This document shows, piece by piece, positions 7,859 through 16,753 of a stretch of 64,000 bases of DNA. Made by a program: the position numbers and the translations under genes. The stretch comes from Marinisporobacter sp. (GTDB lineage: Bacteria > Bacillota > Clostridia > Peptostreptococcales > Thermotaleaceae): NCBI GenBank assembly GCA_025210395.1, contig JAOARV010000024.1, positions 1 to 64,000 of the forward strand, in the 5' to 3' direction. Numbering within the stretch: the stretch's first letter is position 1; each line of letters starts with the position of its first letter. Under the pieces are notes generated by a model that saw only the letters and a program-made list of their open reading frames with translations, searched no databases and was not told the origin of the DNA.

Positions 7859-9604
7859 TATACGATCCTTTGCTTTATAATGAGTATGAAGAAGCTCATG
7901 GGCTTTTTCACCATAAGGCTTACCAAGATATTCTTGGTATAATTTTAATACTTCTGGATTTTCATGAGACTTTCTTAAGGTTTTATTGCGATCTTCATTA
8001 TAAATAGCTTCTTGACGTTTTTTTACAACTTCTTCGTTTCCATGATGATAAGGTTGTCCGCCACCACCGATACATCCACCAGGGCATGCCATGATTTCGA
8101 TAGCATGATATTGACTTTTTCCATCCCTTATATCTTCAAGAAGTTTTCTAGCATTTCCTAATCCATGAGCAATACCGATTTTTACATCCATATCTTTGAT
8201 TTTCACTGTTCCTTCACGAATACCTTCCATTCCTCTTAACTGAGTGAATTCAACGTTTTTTAATTCTTCTCCTGTCATCCATTCATAGGCTGTACGAAGA
8301 GCGGCTTCAATTACGCCACCTGTTGTTCCAAAAATGACAGAAGCACCTGTACTTTCACCTAAAGGATTATCAAAATCACTATCTGGAATATTTTTAAAAT
8401 CAATACCTGCTTCTTTTAGCATGGCAGCAAATTCACGAGTTGTAACAACAATATCTACATTGTTTTGATGATCTTTTGTAAGCTCAGGTCTTGCTGCTTC
8501 TGCTTTTTTAGCAATACATGGCATAACGGAAACCACTACAATTTTATCAGGATCAAGGTTTAACTTTTCAGCATAATAAGTTTTGGTAATAGTACCAAAC
8601 ATGATATGAGGAGATTTACAAGTGGATGGGATATCTAATAGCTCTGGAAATTGATGTTCAATAAATTTTACCCATGCAGGGCAACAGCTAGTAAGCATAG
8701 GAAGTGTTCCACCATGCTCTAAACGATGGATAAATTCAGAGGCTTCCTCCATAATGGTTAAATCTGCACCAAAATCTGTGTCAAAAACACCATCAAAGCC
8801 CATACGTTTTAGTGCTGTTGCAAGCTTTCCAGTAACAATAGTACCAGGCTCCATACCAAATAGTTCTCCGATGGCGACACGGATAGCAGGAGCTACTTGA
8901 ACGACTACATGTTTTTCAGGATCACTTAAAGCTTCCCATACTTTATGAGTATGATTTATTTCAGTTAGAGCTGCTGTAGGGCATACTGCTACACATTGAC
9001 CGCAATAAGTACAAGAAGAATCCTTCATGGGAATGTTAAAAGCCGGTCCTACGACTGTTCCAAAGCCGCGACCTATTGCAGAAAGGATTCCGCAGGTTTG
9101 AACTTCGTTGCACATAGTTTCGCAACGGCGGCACATGATGCATTTATTAGGATCCTTTACAATAGCATCGCTAGATAGATCGAGGTCATAATGCATTTTT
9201 TCCCCTTTCCATTTAATATCTCTTATACCAAGCTCTTTTGCCAAGGCTTGCAATTCACATTCTAAATTTTTAGCACAAGTAAAGCATTCATTTGGATGAT
9301 TAGATAAAAGCAATTCTACAGCGATTCTACGGGCGTTGATGGCACGAAGAGAATCGGTTCTTATAATCATCCCTTCATCTACTTGGGTAACACATGCAGG
9401 GACTAGGGAATTACATCCCTTTAATTCTACAGTACATACACGGCAGGATGCGGTTTTGTTCACAAGCTTTAGATCATGCAAATCAAGATGACATAAGGTG
9501 GGTATTCTTATATTTGCACGATTTGCAGCTTCTAATATAGTGATTTTTTCAGGAACTTGCATGGCTTGACCATTTATTGTTATATTTATTAGATGCTCAG
9601 ACAT
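7856..9604 (-). CDS. hydA: [FeFe] hydrogenase catalytic subunit, NADH-linked multisubunit type
   Basis: This 582-residue protein reduces protons to H2. Domains in order: N-terminal [2Fe-2S] ferredoxin fold (cysteines near 38-71: TLCHLDL, CRVCTVELKGC), a His/Cys cluster motif (HPNECFTCAKNLEC, about 103-116), two [4Fe-4S] motifs (CIMCRRCETMC near 155; CTYCGQCVAVCP near 200), then the H-cluster domain with TSCCPAW (about 305), MPCIAKKAE (about 361) and MACPGGCIGGGGQP (about 505). All catalytic cysteines are present. A short C-terminal small-subunit region follows. A GAGGTG ribosome binding site precedes the ATG, 12 bases after the stop of the NuoF-like gene. It is the last gene of the operon. 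Confidence 0.95.
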   Translation of the reverse strand: MSEHLINITINGQAMQVPEKITILEAANRANIRIPTLCHLDLHDLKLVNKTASCRVCTVELKGCNSLVPACVTQVDEGMIIRTDSLRAINARRIAVELLLSNHPNECFTCAKNLECELQALAKELGIRDIKWKGEKMHYDLDLSSDAIVKDPNKCIMCRRCETMCNEVQTCGILSAIGRGFGTVVGPAFNIPMKDSSCTYCGQCVAVCPTAALTEINHTHKVWEALSDPEKHVVVQVAPAIRVAIGELFGMEPGTIVTGKLATALKRMGFDGVFDTDFGADLTIMEEASEFIHRLEHGGTLPMLTSCCPAWVKFIEHQFPELLDIPSTCKSPHIMFGTITKTYYAEKLNLDPDKIVVVSVMPCIAKKAEAARPELTKDHQNNVDIVVTTREFAAMLKEAGIDFKNIPDSDFDNPLGESTGASVIFGTTGGVIEAALRTAYEWMTGEELKNVEFTQLRGMEGIREGTVKIKDMDVKIGIAHGLGNARKLLEDIRDGKSQYHAIEIMACPGGCIGGGGQPYHHGNEEVVKKRQEAIYNEDRNKTLRKSHENPEVLKLYQEYLGKPYGEKAHELLHTHYKAKDRI

Positions 9605-9616
9605 ATTTTCACCTCG

Positions 9617-11410
9617 CTATGGTTTGATTACTGCATCAAATTTACATGCATCAAAGCATGCGCCGCATTTGATGCATCGGCTTTGATCGATTACATGGGT
9701 TTCTTTTACTTTTCCACTAATACAGTCTACGGGACAAACCTTTGCACAAGCTGTACAGCCTACACATTTTTCAGGGCTGATACTATATTTGGCAAGGGCT
9801 TTACATTCACCAGTAGGACAATGTTGACCCTTTACATGGGAAATATATTCATCCCAAAAATATTTAAGGGTACTTAAGATTGGATTAGGTGCAGTTTGTC
9901 CTAGTCCACAAAGAGAACCATCCTTTACCATATAGGATAATTGTTTTAGTAATTCTAAATCTTCCATAGTCCCTTTTCCTCTTGTAATTTTTGAAAGAAG
10001 TTCATAAAGACGTTTTGTTCCTATACGACAAGGGGTACATCTTCCGCAGGATTCATCCATTGTAAATTCTAAATAAAACTTTGCAATGTTTACCATGCAA
10101 TTGGTTTCGTCCATGACGATCATACCACCAGATCCCATCATGGAGCCAATATCCATAAGATGCTCATAATCAATAGGGGTATCAAGATCTTTTTCTGTAA
10201 TGACACCACCAGAGGGACCTCCTGTTTGAACCGCTTTGAATTTATGTCCTCCTACTATACCTCCCCCGATATCGTATATGATTTCACGCAAAGTTGTTCC
10301 CATAGGAACTTCTACAAGACCTACATTGTTTACTTTTCCTGCAAGGGCGAAAACCTTTGTTCCTTTGCTTTTTTCAGTACCAATGGATGAGAACCATTCA
10401 GAACCCTTTAAGATAATAGGTGGAATATTTGCAAAGGTTTCAACATTGTTTACACAGGTAGGTCGCTCCCAATAACCCTTTTGTGCAGGGTATGGAGGTT
10501 TATTTTTAGGTTCGCCTCTTTTTCCTTCAACAGAGTTAATAAGAGCTGTTTCTTCTCCACAGACAAAGGCACCAGCACCATATTTTAATCGAATATCAAA
10601 GTTGAAATCTGATCCAAATATATTTTTGCCTAAAAGACCAAGCTCTCGAGCTTGATTAAGAGCAATATTGAGGCGCTCAATAGCAAGAGGGTACTCTGCA
10701 CGAATATAGATGATTCCCTCCTCAGCACCAATGGCGTATCCTCCGATTGCCATGGCTTCAATAACACTATGAGGATCTCCTTCTAAAATACTTCTATCCA
10801 TAAAAGCTCCTGGATCTCCTTCATCTGCATTACAGATCATGTATTTGGTGCATCCTTCAGATTTTCTTGTATATTCCCATTTAAGACCTGTTGGGAAGCC
10901 ACCTCCTCCTCGACCACGAAGACCAGCTTTTTTTACAGCTTCGATAACATCCATAGGGCTCATAGAAGTAAGGACTTTTCCAAGGGCTTCATAGCCTTCA
11001 AAGGCAATATATTCATAAATATCTTCAGGGTTGATTAATCCACAATTTCTTAAGGCAATACGAAGCTGTTTTTTGTAAAAGGGCATTTTTTTATGCTGTT
11101 CAATTTTTTCATGCTTCATAGGTTCTTGGTATAGAAGTCTTTCAACTTTTCTACCTTTGATAATATGCTCCTTAATAATTTCATCTACATCTTCTGGATG
11201 AACTCTTACATAAAAGATATTATCTGGCTCGATTTTTACAATAGGACCTTGCTCACAGAATCCAAAACAACCTGTTTTGACGATTTGCACTTCTTCCCTA
11301 TATCCATGTTCTTTGATCAGTTTTTCAAAATTTTGGATTACTTTATCGCTATCACTGGCCATGCAACCTGTACCGCCACATACCATTATATTCATCCTAA
11401 ATGAACTCAT
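9617..11410 (-). CDS. hydB: NuoF-like hydrogenase subunit (NADH/FMN/Fe-S)
   Basis: The NuoF-like subunit binds NADH and FMN and passes electrons to HydA; in trimeric relatives it is the site of electron bifurcation or confurcation with ferredoxin. Order of domains: N-terminal thioredoxin-like [2Fe-2S] (MVCGGTGCMAS ... TGCFGFCEQGP), the NuoF flavin/NADH domain (GLRGRGGGGFPTGLKWE, CNADEGDPGAFMDRS, GAGAYVCGEETAL-like GAGAFVCGEETALI), the SLBB domain, the C-terminal 4Fe-4S helical domain (ESCGRCTPCRIGT) and two [4Fe-4S] ferredoxin motifs (CVGCTACAKVCP, CIKCGACFDAC). The frame opens further upstream to 11458, but GGAGGG 5 bases before the ATG at 11410 fixes the start, giving 597 residues. Confidence 0.93.
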   Translation of the reverse strand: MSSFRMNIMVCGGTGCMASDSDKVIQNFEKLIKEHGYREEVQIVKTGCFGFCEQGPIVKIEPDNIFYVRVHPEDVDEIIKEHIIKGRKVERLLYQEPMKHEKIEQHKKMPFYKKQLRIALRNCGLINPEDIYEYIAFEGYEALGKVLTSMSPMDVIEAVKKAGLRGRGGGGFPTGLKWEYTRKSEGCTKYMICNADEGDPGAFMDRSILEGDPHSVIEAMAIGGYAIGAEEGIIYIRAEYPLAIERLNIALNQARELGLLGKNIFGSDFNFDIRLKYGAGAFVCGEETALINSVEGKRGEPKNKPPYPAQKGYWERPTCVNNVETFANIPPIILKGSEWFSSIGTEKSKGTKVFALAGKVNNVGLVEVPMGTTLREIIYDIGGGIVGGHKFKAVQTGGPSGGVITEKDLDTPIDYEHLMDIGSMMGSGGMIVMDETNCMVNIAKFYLEFTMDESCGRCTPCRIGTKRLYELLSKITRGKGTMEDLELLKQLSYMVKDGSLCGLGQTAPNPILSTLKYFWDEYISHVKGQHCPTGECKALAKYSISPEKCVGCTACAKVCPVDCISGKVKETHVIDQSRCIKCGACFDACKFDAVIKP

Positions 11411-11432
11411 AATTTCCCTCCTTACTTCAGGT

Positions 11433-11825
11433 TTATGCTCTATCAAAGGTATCCTCAATAATAGATTCTTTTAATGGTTCTCCCATCTTTATGTGCTTTT
11501 GAACAATTTCGCGACCCTTTTGATCATCTACCTTTCCATAAAGAGTAGGCTTTTGACCAGGAAGGTTTACTTGAACAATGGGTTCGCTGTGGCAATGACC
11601 AATGCAGCCTACTTGAACGACTTTTACATTTTGTAGACCTTCTTTAGAGACTTCATCTACAATAGCATTAAGTGTTTCGCGAGCTCCAGATGCAATACCA
11701 CAGGTAGCCATCCCTACTAATATTTCTACTTGATCACCAGTCGTTTCTCCATGTTCTCTTAAGTTTACTTTTTTCATAGATTTTTCTCTGATTTTTTTTA
11801 ATTCTTCTATAGATTTAATTTGCAC
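11433..11825 (-). CDS. Thioredoxin-like [2Fe-2S] ferredoxin of the hydrogenase operon
   Basis: The protein has about 130 residues with the four-cysteine [2Fe-2S] thioredoxin-like pattern: MATCGIASGARE and VGCIGHCHSEP. Such a small ferredoxin is often encoded between the NuoE-like and NuoF-like genes of clostridial NADH-linked hydrogenases. The start is a GTG at 11823-11825 preceded by AGGAGGG at a spacing of 6; a longer frame from 11864 has no ribosome binding site. The GTG start overlaps the upstream NuoE-like gene by 11 bases, indicating translational coupling. It should take part in electron transfer within the complex; the direct partner is inferred from gene order. Confidence 0.88.
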   Translation of the reverse strand: MQIKSIEELKKIREKSMKKVNLREHGETTGDQVEILVGMATCGIASGARETLNAIVDEVSKEGLQNVKVVQVGCIGHCHSEPIVQVNLPGQKPTLYGKVDDQKGREIVQKHIKMGEPLKESIIEDTFDRA

Positions 11826-12312
11826 TGCTGACCCTCCTATCACGGTAAGTATTAATGATTGCATCTATATCTTCTTCTTTTACACGACCGTATACCTTTT
11901 CATCTACCATAACAACTGGCGCAAGTCCACAGGCACCTATGCAACGAACTTCTCTTAAGGTGAAAAGTCCATCCTCTGTAGTTTCTCCTGAAGTGATATG
12001 GAGATTTTCTTTGATTTTATTAATGATTTTATCTGAGCCCTTTACAAAACAGGCAGTTCCCATACATACGCTGATAGTATGCTTTCCTTGAGGTTCTGTA
12101 GTAAAATAAGAATAAAAGCTTACAACACCAAATACTTCAGCACCAGGGATTTTAAGCTTTCTTGCTACAAAAAGCTGTACATCCCTTGGAAGATATCCAA
12201 ATAGATCTTGTGCTTTGTGAAGGATTTCAATCAAAGCACCCTTTGTAGAAGGGAGAGCATCAATATATTTTTTAAGTTCATCAAATTTTTCTTTTGGTAA
12301 ATGATTTGACAA
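11815..12312 (-). CDS. hydC: NuoE-like [2Fe-2S] hydrogenase subunit
   Basis: The NuoE-like subunit carries a [2Fe-2S] cluster in a C-terminal thioredoxin fold: CMGTACFVKGS and VRCIGACGLAP supply the four cysteines. The N-terminal helical part (KGALIEILHKAQDLFGYLPRDVQLFVARKL, given in part) and GVVSFYSYF are typical. It heads the four-gene operon NuoE-like, [2Fe-2S] protein, NuoF-like, HydA. The start is probably the TTG at 12312, which follows AAGGAAGGTG; the ATG at 12351 has no ribosome binding site. That gives 165 residues, close to the family norm. The symbol follows Thermotoga usage and is a naming choice rather than an identification. Confidence 0.9.
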   Translation of the reverse strand: MSNHLPKEKFDELKKYIDALPSTKGALIEILHKAQDLFGYLPRDVQLFVARKLKIPGAEVFGVVSFYSYFTTEPQGKHTISVCMGTACFVKGSDKIINKIKENLHITSGETTEDGLFTLREVRCIGACGLAPVVMVDEKVYGRVKEEDIDAIINTYRDRRVSSAN

Positions 12313-12433
12313 TTTATTCACCTTCCTTTCACAGGATTTTAAATAGTTCATTGATTAATTTTCCCGATATTTTTGGGATTAATGCATTTTTAAAGAGATA
12401 ACTTTATTTTTTAAAGAAAGGATATTTATATAG

Positions 12434-12463
12434 TTGACTAGACAGATTTAGGTTGGTTACAAT
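12434..12463 (+). promoter_or_regulatory. Promoter of the UbiB-like gene
   Basis: TTGACT (12434-12439) and TACAAT (12458-12463) are separated by 18 bases, about 38 bases before the ATG at 12501. This is a good sigma-A type match. Confidence 0.65.
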
Positions 12464-12500
12464 ATATGTAAAAGATGTTAAAGATAAGAGGTAGGAGAAT

Positions 12501-14072
12501 ATGAATGAGAAAAAAAGAATCAGAGAAATTATTTCTGTTTTTGTAAAGCATGGAATGAAAAAGGAGATCGTAAATCCTGAAAATGCAAGAGCTGCTCTTG
12601 AAGAATTAGGACCTACCTTTGTGAAAATAGGGCAAATTCTATCTACTCGACCAGATATTTTACCCGATGAATATATTACTGAGCTTGAAAAGCTACAGGA
12701 TGGTGTAAAGCCAGAAAAATATGAAGATATCAAAAATATTATTGAAAAAGAATTAGGAGAATCTATAGAAAACATATTTCCCTATTTTAATGAAAAGCCT
12801 ATTGCATCTGCTTCTATGGCACAAGTTCATTTAGCTTGTACCAAAAATGGAGAAGAGGTTGTAGTGAAAATTCAGCGCCCCCTTGTAAAGGAAACGATGC
12901 TTAGTGATATTGCTTTATTAAGAAGACTTACTAGGCTTGGAAAGCTGGTTCCTCAAAAGAATGTGATTGATTTTAAAGAAGTAGTAGATGAAATAGGAAC
13001 AACGATGGAAAAAGAATTAGATTTTTTAAATGAAGCAAAAAATATAGAGCAATTTAGAGAATATAATAAAAAAATAAAGTATATTGCTTGTCCTAAGATT
13101 TACAAGGAATATACAACTTCTAATTTATTAACCATGGAATATATAAAAGGGATAAAAATAAATAATATTGATACATTGAAAAATGAAGGATATCCTCTTA
13201 AGGATCTAGCCAAAAAGCTTATGAGTAATTATATAAAACAGATTTTCAAAGATGGCTTTTTTCATGCAGACCCGCACCCGGGGAATTTACTTATTTTTAA
13301 TAAGAAGATAGCTTATATTGATTTTGGCATGATGGGTGTTTTAGATAAGGGTGTGAGAAATAAGTTAAATGATCTCTTATATGCAGTAGCAACAAGGGAT
13401 ATTGAAGATTTAACCCAAGCTGTCTTAAGAATAGGCATCAAGAAGGGGAAAGTGAATATAAGAAGTCTTTATTCTGATATTGAAGAAGTTTATAATCAAT
13501 ATATTCAAGAAAGTCTTCGAGATATAGACCTTCCCGAGTTTGTAGATGAAATGTTTCAGGTGAGTAAGAGAAATAATCTTGCTATACCTAATAATATGAC
13601 TTTATTTTTAAAAGGAATTATGACCATGGAAGGGGTAATAGCCAAGCTTGATCCAGATATGAATATGATGGAGGTTGCAGCACCTTATATAAGAGAGCAT
13701 ATTTTACTAAAGAAAAATTATAAACAGGATATCATAGAGCAAATAGAGAACCTTTATCAATTATCAAAATGTGGATTGAAAATTCCTGTTAAAACATTAG
13801 AACTAGTAAATAGTGTATTAGCAGGAAAGCTAAAGGTTCAGATTGAACATAAAAATTTAGAGGAAAGTATTCATCAGTTAAATAAAATGACCAACAGAAT
13901 TGTTTTTTCGTTGATTATCTCGTCTATTGTTGTGGGATCTTCTTTGGTGATTAATGCAAATGTAGGACCTAAAATCTATGATATGTCTTTTTTTGGTCTT
14001 ATTGGGTATTTAAGTGCAGCAGTGATGGGACTTTGGCTTTTGATTTTGATTTTAAAAAATGAAAAAATGTGA
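12501..14072 (+). CDS. UbiB/ABC1/ADCK family protein kinase-like protein
   Basis: The 523-residue protein belongs to the atypical kinase family UbiB. The family KxGQ signature is seen as PTFVKIGQILSTRPDILP (about residues 37-53), the lysine-bearing strand as ASMAQVHLACTKNGEEVVVKIQRP, and the catalytic loop as GFFHADPHPGNLL with IAYIDFGMMG as the DFG-like motif. Two C-terminal transmembrane segments (about 465-520) anchor it in the membrane. In aerobes UbiB supports ubiquinone synthesis; Clostridia that lack quinones still carry homologues, so the role here is unknown, perhaps isoprenoid lipid handling. The gene has its own promoter and terminator. Confidence 0.9.
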   Translation: MNEKKRIREIISVFVKHGMKKEIVNPENARAALEELGPTFVKIGQILSTRPDILPDEYITELEKLQDGVKPEKYEDIKNIIEKELGESIENIFPYFNEKPIASASMAQVHLACTKNGEEVVVKIQRPLVKETMLSDIALLRRLTRLGKLVPQKNVIDFKEVVDEIGTTMEKELDFLNEAKNIEQFREYNKKIKYIACPKIYKEYTTSNLLTMEYIKGIKINNIDTLKNEGYPLKDLAKKLMSNYIKQIFKDGFFHADPHPGNLLIFNKKIAYIDFGMMGVLDKGVRNKLNDLLYAVATRDIEDLTQAVLRIGIKKGKVNIRSLYSDIEEVYNQYIQESLRDIDLPEFVDEMFQVSKRNNLAIPNNMTLFLKGIMTMEGVIAKLDPDMNMMEVAAPYIREHILLKKNYKQDIIEQIENLYQLSKCGLKIPVKTLELVNSVLAGKLKVQIEHKNLEESIHQLNKMTNRIVFSLIISSIVVGSSLVINANVGPKIYDMSFFGLIGYLSAAVMGLWLLILILKNEKM

Positions 14073-14078
14073 TGAGAA

Positions 14079-14107
14079 AAGAAATCTACTGAATAGATTT
14101 CTTTTTT
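14079..14107 (+). terminator. Terminator after the UbiB-like gene
   Basis: AGAAATCT (14080-14087) pairs with AGATTTCT (14095-14102), followed by a run of T. Confidence 0.75.
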
Positions 14108-14216
14108 AGTTTTTTGGATAAGCAGTAACCATTTGAGGACAAAGTGCATAACATGTACTAGGAAAAAACAAAAGAAGAATTCAAAAGAGAGAAAATAAAA
14201 AAATTAGGAGAGTGTA

Positions 14217-14984
14217 TTGATTATGGAAGAAAATTTAATGTGTCCTCATCATGATTGTGTAAAGGTAAGACCTGCTAGAAAGGGTGGAAATATCCTAGAA
14301 TGCAGCAATGACCCATTCCCTATTGATCCAATTATTACTGGAGCAGTAGCAAAGATTCCTGTAGTATTAGCAGAACTAACTGTACAGCTTAATTTAGACT
14401 CTTTTATTGAATTACCAGAGCCTGCTTATGAAATCAAGAAAATCAAAAAGAATGTAAAGGTTACTCAATGTTTATTATTACAAAACACCAACATGTTATT
14501 TATTAAGGGTTTTGTTCGTAAGAATATTGAATATGCTACAAGAAATTGCTCAAACTACGAGGGCTTCTGTGGAGATATCAAGCATTGTACAGTAGATGTA
14601 CCTTTTACTTGTACAACACCAGTTATTTTTAACGGTAATCCACCTATTCCTGTAATAAACAATGAAAGAGAAGAATTTGAATTCTTTAAAACTAGCAAAT
14701 TAAGAGGACCAAAATTCGCAGAGAAAGATCAATTGTTATCTGGAGATTTCTCCGAGTTTAACCAAACAAGTACAGAGTATTATAATGAATTACCTTATTG
14801 TGAATTAATCAGAAGTAGAATCGTAGAATATGATGAATTCTTAGGTAGAAGAAGACCAAAAGATATGGAAATACCATTTGAAGAAAAAGAATTTAAAAAA
14901 ATAGAAGAAAAAATGGTTGTATATCTTACACTTAAGTTATTACAAAATCAACAAGTTCAGATACCTCCTACAATCGTGCAATAG
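14217..14984 (+). CDS. CsxC-like putative spore-surface protein (copy 1)
   Basis: The protein has about 255 residues and resembles clostridial CsxC-family proteins, which have been linked to the exosporium. Visible motifs: IPVVLAELTVQLNLDSFIELPEPAYEIKKIKKNVKVTQC (shown in part), a VRKNIEYAT phrase typical of SPOCS/DUF3794-like domains, then CTVDVPFTC and NELPYCELI. The cysteines are spread through the protein. The frame starts with TTG at 14217, six bases after AGGAG; an ATG at 14223 is also possible. The next gene is a diverged copy in the same orientation, separated by a terminator, so the two are probably a tandem duplication expressed separately. No signal peptide is present, as expected for a protein assembled in the mother cell. 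Confidence 0.65.
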   Translation: MIMEENLMCPHHDCVKVRPARKGGNILECSNDPFPIDPIITGAVAKIPVVLAELTVQLNLDSFIELPEPAYEIKKIKKNVKVTQCLLLQNTNMLFIKGFVRKNIEYATRNCSNYEGFCGDIKHCTVDVPFTCTTPVIFNGNPPIPVINNEREEFEFFKTSKLRGPKFAEKDQLLSGDFSEFNQTSTEYYNELPYCELIRSRIVEYDEFLGRRRPKDMEIPFEEKEFKKIEEKMVVYLTLKLLQNQQVQIPPTIVQ

Positions 14985-14993
14985 TGATTTAAA

Positions 14994-15028
14994 AAAATTA
15001 CGTCCAAAGGTTTTGGGCGTAATTTTTT
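14994..15028 (+). terminator. Terminator between the two CsxC-like genes
   Basis: AAATTACGTCCAAA pairs with TTTGGGCGTAATTT, one mismatch, followed by a T-run. Confidence 0.8.
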
Positions 15029-15169
15029 ATTTTAGTAATAGAAGAAAGAGAACAAAATGAGATGAAAATGAATAAGCTAGTAGAAATAAATAAAAATATT
15101 GTGAGCGTTAAATATAGGTTTTTAAAAATAGGTGAAGAGATGGGGATTAGGAGATAGGGGGAAGCAAGG

Positions 15170-16015
15170 GTGTACGAAAAAAAGGAATTATCTGATTCTA
15201 AAAAAGAGGAAGTAAAGGAGGCTCAAGTGGAGATTCATAAGGTAAAGACCAAACAATGCCATGGGCCAAAAGTAACAGGCGGAACAACTTCCCTATGTAC
15301 GAATAGGGCTGTGCCAATGGATGCTATTACTACAGGCGTGATTGCACAAATACCTGTTGTATTAGCTAAGCTAGTTGTGCAAATAAACATGAATGCTTTG
15401 ATCGAGTTACCTGAGCTTGCTTATGAAATAAAAGAAATTAAAAATAAGATAAAAGTTACCCAATCCTTATTGATGCAAGATACAAATATGTTGTTCATAA
15501 AGGGAGTCATTCAGAAACATATTAATTATGCCCTAAGCAATGATTGTAGAGGTGGGTGCATTTATGGAGAATTAAAACAATGTACAGTGGATATACCTTT
15601 TAATTGTACAACAAATGTGTTATTTAATGGAAATTCACCACTACAAGTAGAGAACAATAAAAGGGATGAATTTGCTTTTTCTAGAAGATCTGAGATGAAT
15701 AGAAAAGATTTTTCACAAAAAGATCAATTGCTATCTAATGATTCTTCTGAACATAATCAGGTGGATGTAGAATTTTATAATGAATTGCCTTATTGTAGAT
15801 TAGTGAATAGCAAAATTATAGAAAACGATAAAATAATAAAAGATAAAATTTTAGAAGGCAGTGAAGATTCTTGTGAAGGAAAGGTGTTTAATAAAATTGA
15901 AGAAAATATGGTTGTCTTTCTTACGCTTAAAATTCTACAAAATCAACAAGTGAAAATCCCAGGACCGTCAATGATCAACCTAGGACTAGGAATTGACTTA
16001 GGGGGATGTATTTAA
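15170..16015 (+). CDS. CsxC-like putative spore-surface protein (copy 2)
   Basis: This 281-residue paralogue of the preceding gene shares TGVIAQIPVVLAKLVVQINM, ALIELPELAYEIKEIKNKIKV (in part), LLMQDTNMLFIKG, CTVDIPFNCTT, NELPYCRLV and the final LTLKILQNQQVKIP. It differs by a longer lysine/glutamate-rich N-terminus and a glycine-rich tail (LGLGIDLGGC). The start is a GTG at 15170 placed 9 bases after AGGGGG. Role: probable spore-surface structural protein by family resemblance only. The pair has no other spore genes beside it. Confidence 0.62.
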   Translation: MYEKKELSDSKKEEVKEAQVEIHKVKTKQCHGPKVTGGTTSLCTNRAVPMDAITTGVIAQIPVVLAKLVVQINMNALIELPELAYEIKEIKNKIKVTQSLLMQDTNMLFIKGVIQKHINYALSNDCRGGCIYGELKQCTVDIPFNCTTNVLFNGNSPLQVENNKRDEFAFSRRSEMNRKDFSQKDQLLSNDSSEHNQVDVEFYNELPYCRLVNSKIIENDKIIKDKILEGSEDSCEGKVFNKIEENMVVFLTLKILQNQQVKIPGPSMINLGLGIDLGGCI

Positions 16016-16031
16016 GTTAGGGGTACTGCAT

Positions 16032-16065
16032 AAGCTTTCTCGAAAAATTTTTGAGGGGGCTTTTT
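16032..16065 (+). terminator. Probable terminator after CsxC-like copy 2
   Basis: AAGCTTTCTC pairs with GAGGGGGCTT using three G-U pairs, and the inner CGAAAAA/TTTTTG adds to the stem; TTTTT follows. Confidence 0.6.
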
Positions 16066-16117
16066 AAAATAGGAATATTGATTGAAATCAAGGTAAAAAT
16101 TGTTAATATGTATAAAA

Positions 16118-16146
16118 TTTACACACTTGTAATATCAGCGTATATA
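16118..16146 (+). promoter_or_regulatory. Probable promoter of the tRNA-Ser / SRP RNA region
   Basis: TTTACA (16118-16123) and TATATA (16141-16146) are 17 bases apart, about 115 bases before the tRNA. Confidence 0.5.
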
Positions 16147-16268
16147 TGATATATTATTATATGTGCCGTGAAAAACAAAAGTTTTATAATTATGTTTAAT
16201 TTAGTAATTATAATTATATGTTTATGGAAATATTTAATAAATATAATAAACTTATTATTTATTACTAT

Positions 16269-16357
16269 GGAGAGATGTCCGAGTTGGCTAAGGGGCACGC
16301 CTGGAAAGCGTGTAAGGCCGCAAGGCCCCGCGGGTTCGAGTCCCGCTCTCTCCGCCA
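16269..16357 (+). tRNA. tRNA-Ser (anticodon GGA)
   Basis: GGAGAGAT at the 5' end pairs with the 3' acceptor strand CTCTCC, followed by G discriminator and an encoded CCA. The anticodon stem-loop is CACGC-CTGGAAA-GCGTG with anticodon GGA. A long variable arm (AAGGCCGCAAGGCCCC region) and the T-loop GGTTCGAGTCC are clear. It reads UCC and UCU codons. It lies directly upstream of the SRP RNA, the same arrangement as in Bacillus. Confidence 0.97.
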
Positions 16358-16378
16358 TTTGAAAAGTTTATAAAGTTT

Positions 16379-16645
16379 GCTGTGCTAGATGGGGAGGTAG
16401 CGGTGCCCTGTAACCTGCAATCCGCTGTAGCAGGATTGAATGCCTATCGACGGTTTGTTGTTGTAAAGTCTGCCCTGTATAAGTGGCGATGATGATTGGG
16501 TCCTACGCAATGAGAATCTGTGAACTCCGCCAGGTCTGGAAGGAAGCAACGGTAAGCAGACACTCTCGTGTGCCGTGGGGGTGCCTGAACTGAGTTAACT
16601 GTACAGGTAACGTTTGTAACAGCCTATCAACGATAGGTGCACAGC
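16379..16645 (+). ncRNA. ffs: Signal recognition particle RNA, large bacterial type (scRNA)
   Basis: The region contains the conserved SRP core: GTGAACTCCGCCAGG, CTGGAAGGAAGCAACGGTAAG and the 3' GTGCCGTGGGGGTGCCTG. The 5' part (GCTAGATGGGGAGGTAGCGG, TGCCCTGTAACCTGCAATCC) matches the Alu-domain half of the Bacillus-type scRNA. GCTGTGC at 16379-16385 pairs with GCACAGC at 16639-16645, which sets the ends at about 267 nt. The RNA joins Ffh to target membrane proteins to the translocon. It lies upstream of dnaX, the usual position in Firmicutes. Confidence 0.95.
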
Positions 16646-16663
16646 TTTACATAATAAAAGCTT

Positions 16664-16692
16664 ACATGTAGTTTGATCTACATGTTTTTTTA
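16664..16692 (+). terminator. Terminator after the SRP RNA
   Basis: ACATGTAG (16664-16671) pairs with CTACATGT (16678-16685), followed by seven T residues. Confidence 0.85.
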
Positions 16693-16753
16693 TTTCTATT
16701 TTCATAATGAATAAAAAATATAATATAGATAAAAATGCATAAGAGGAAAGTAG

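Noticed and set aside
7543..7926. 127-codon minus-strand ORF across panD and the MITE-like element
   Set aside because: It is antisense to panD and crosses the element and the hydA end; no ribosome binding site.
9593..9877. Plus-strand ORFs opposite the hydrogenase genes, here and at 8996, 10160, 10236, 11165, 11277 and 11855
   Set aside because: All lie antisense to well-conserved hydrogenase genes and show shadow-frame composition.
16119..16362. ORFs on both strands across the tRNA-Ser gene
   Set aside because: They run through the tRNA and an AT-rich promoter region, have no ribosome binding site and contain the well-known false peptide that tRNA-Ser yields.
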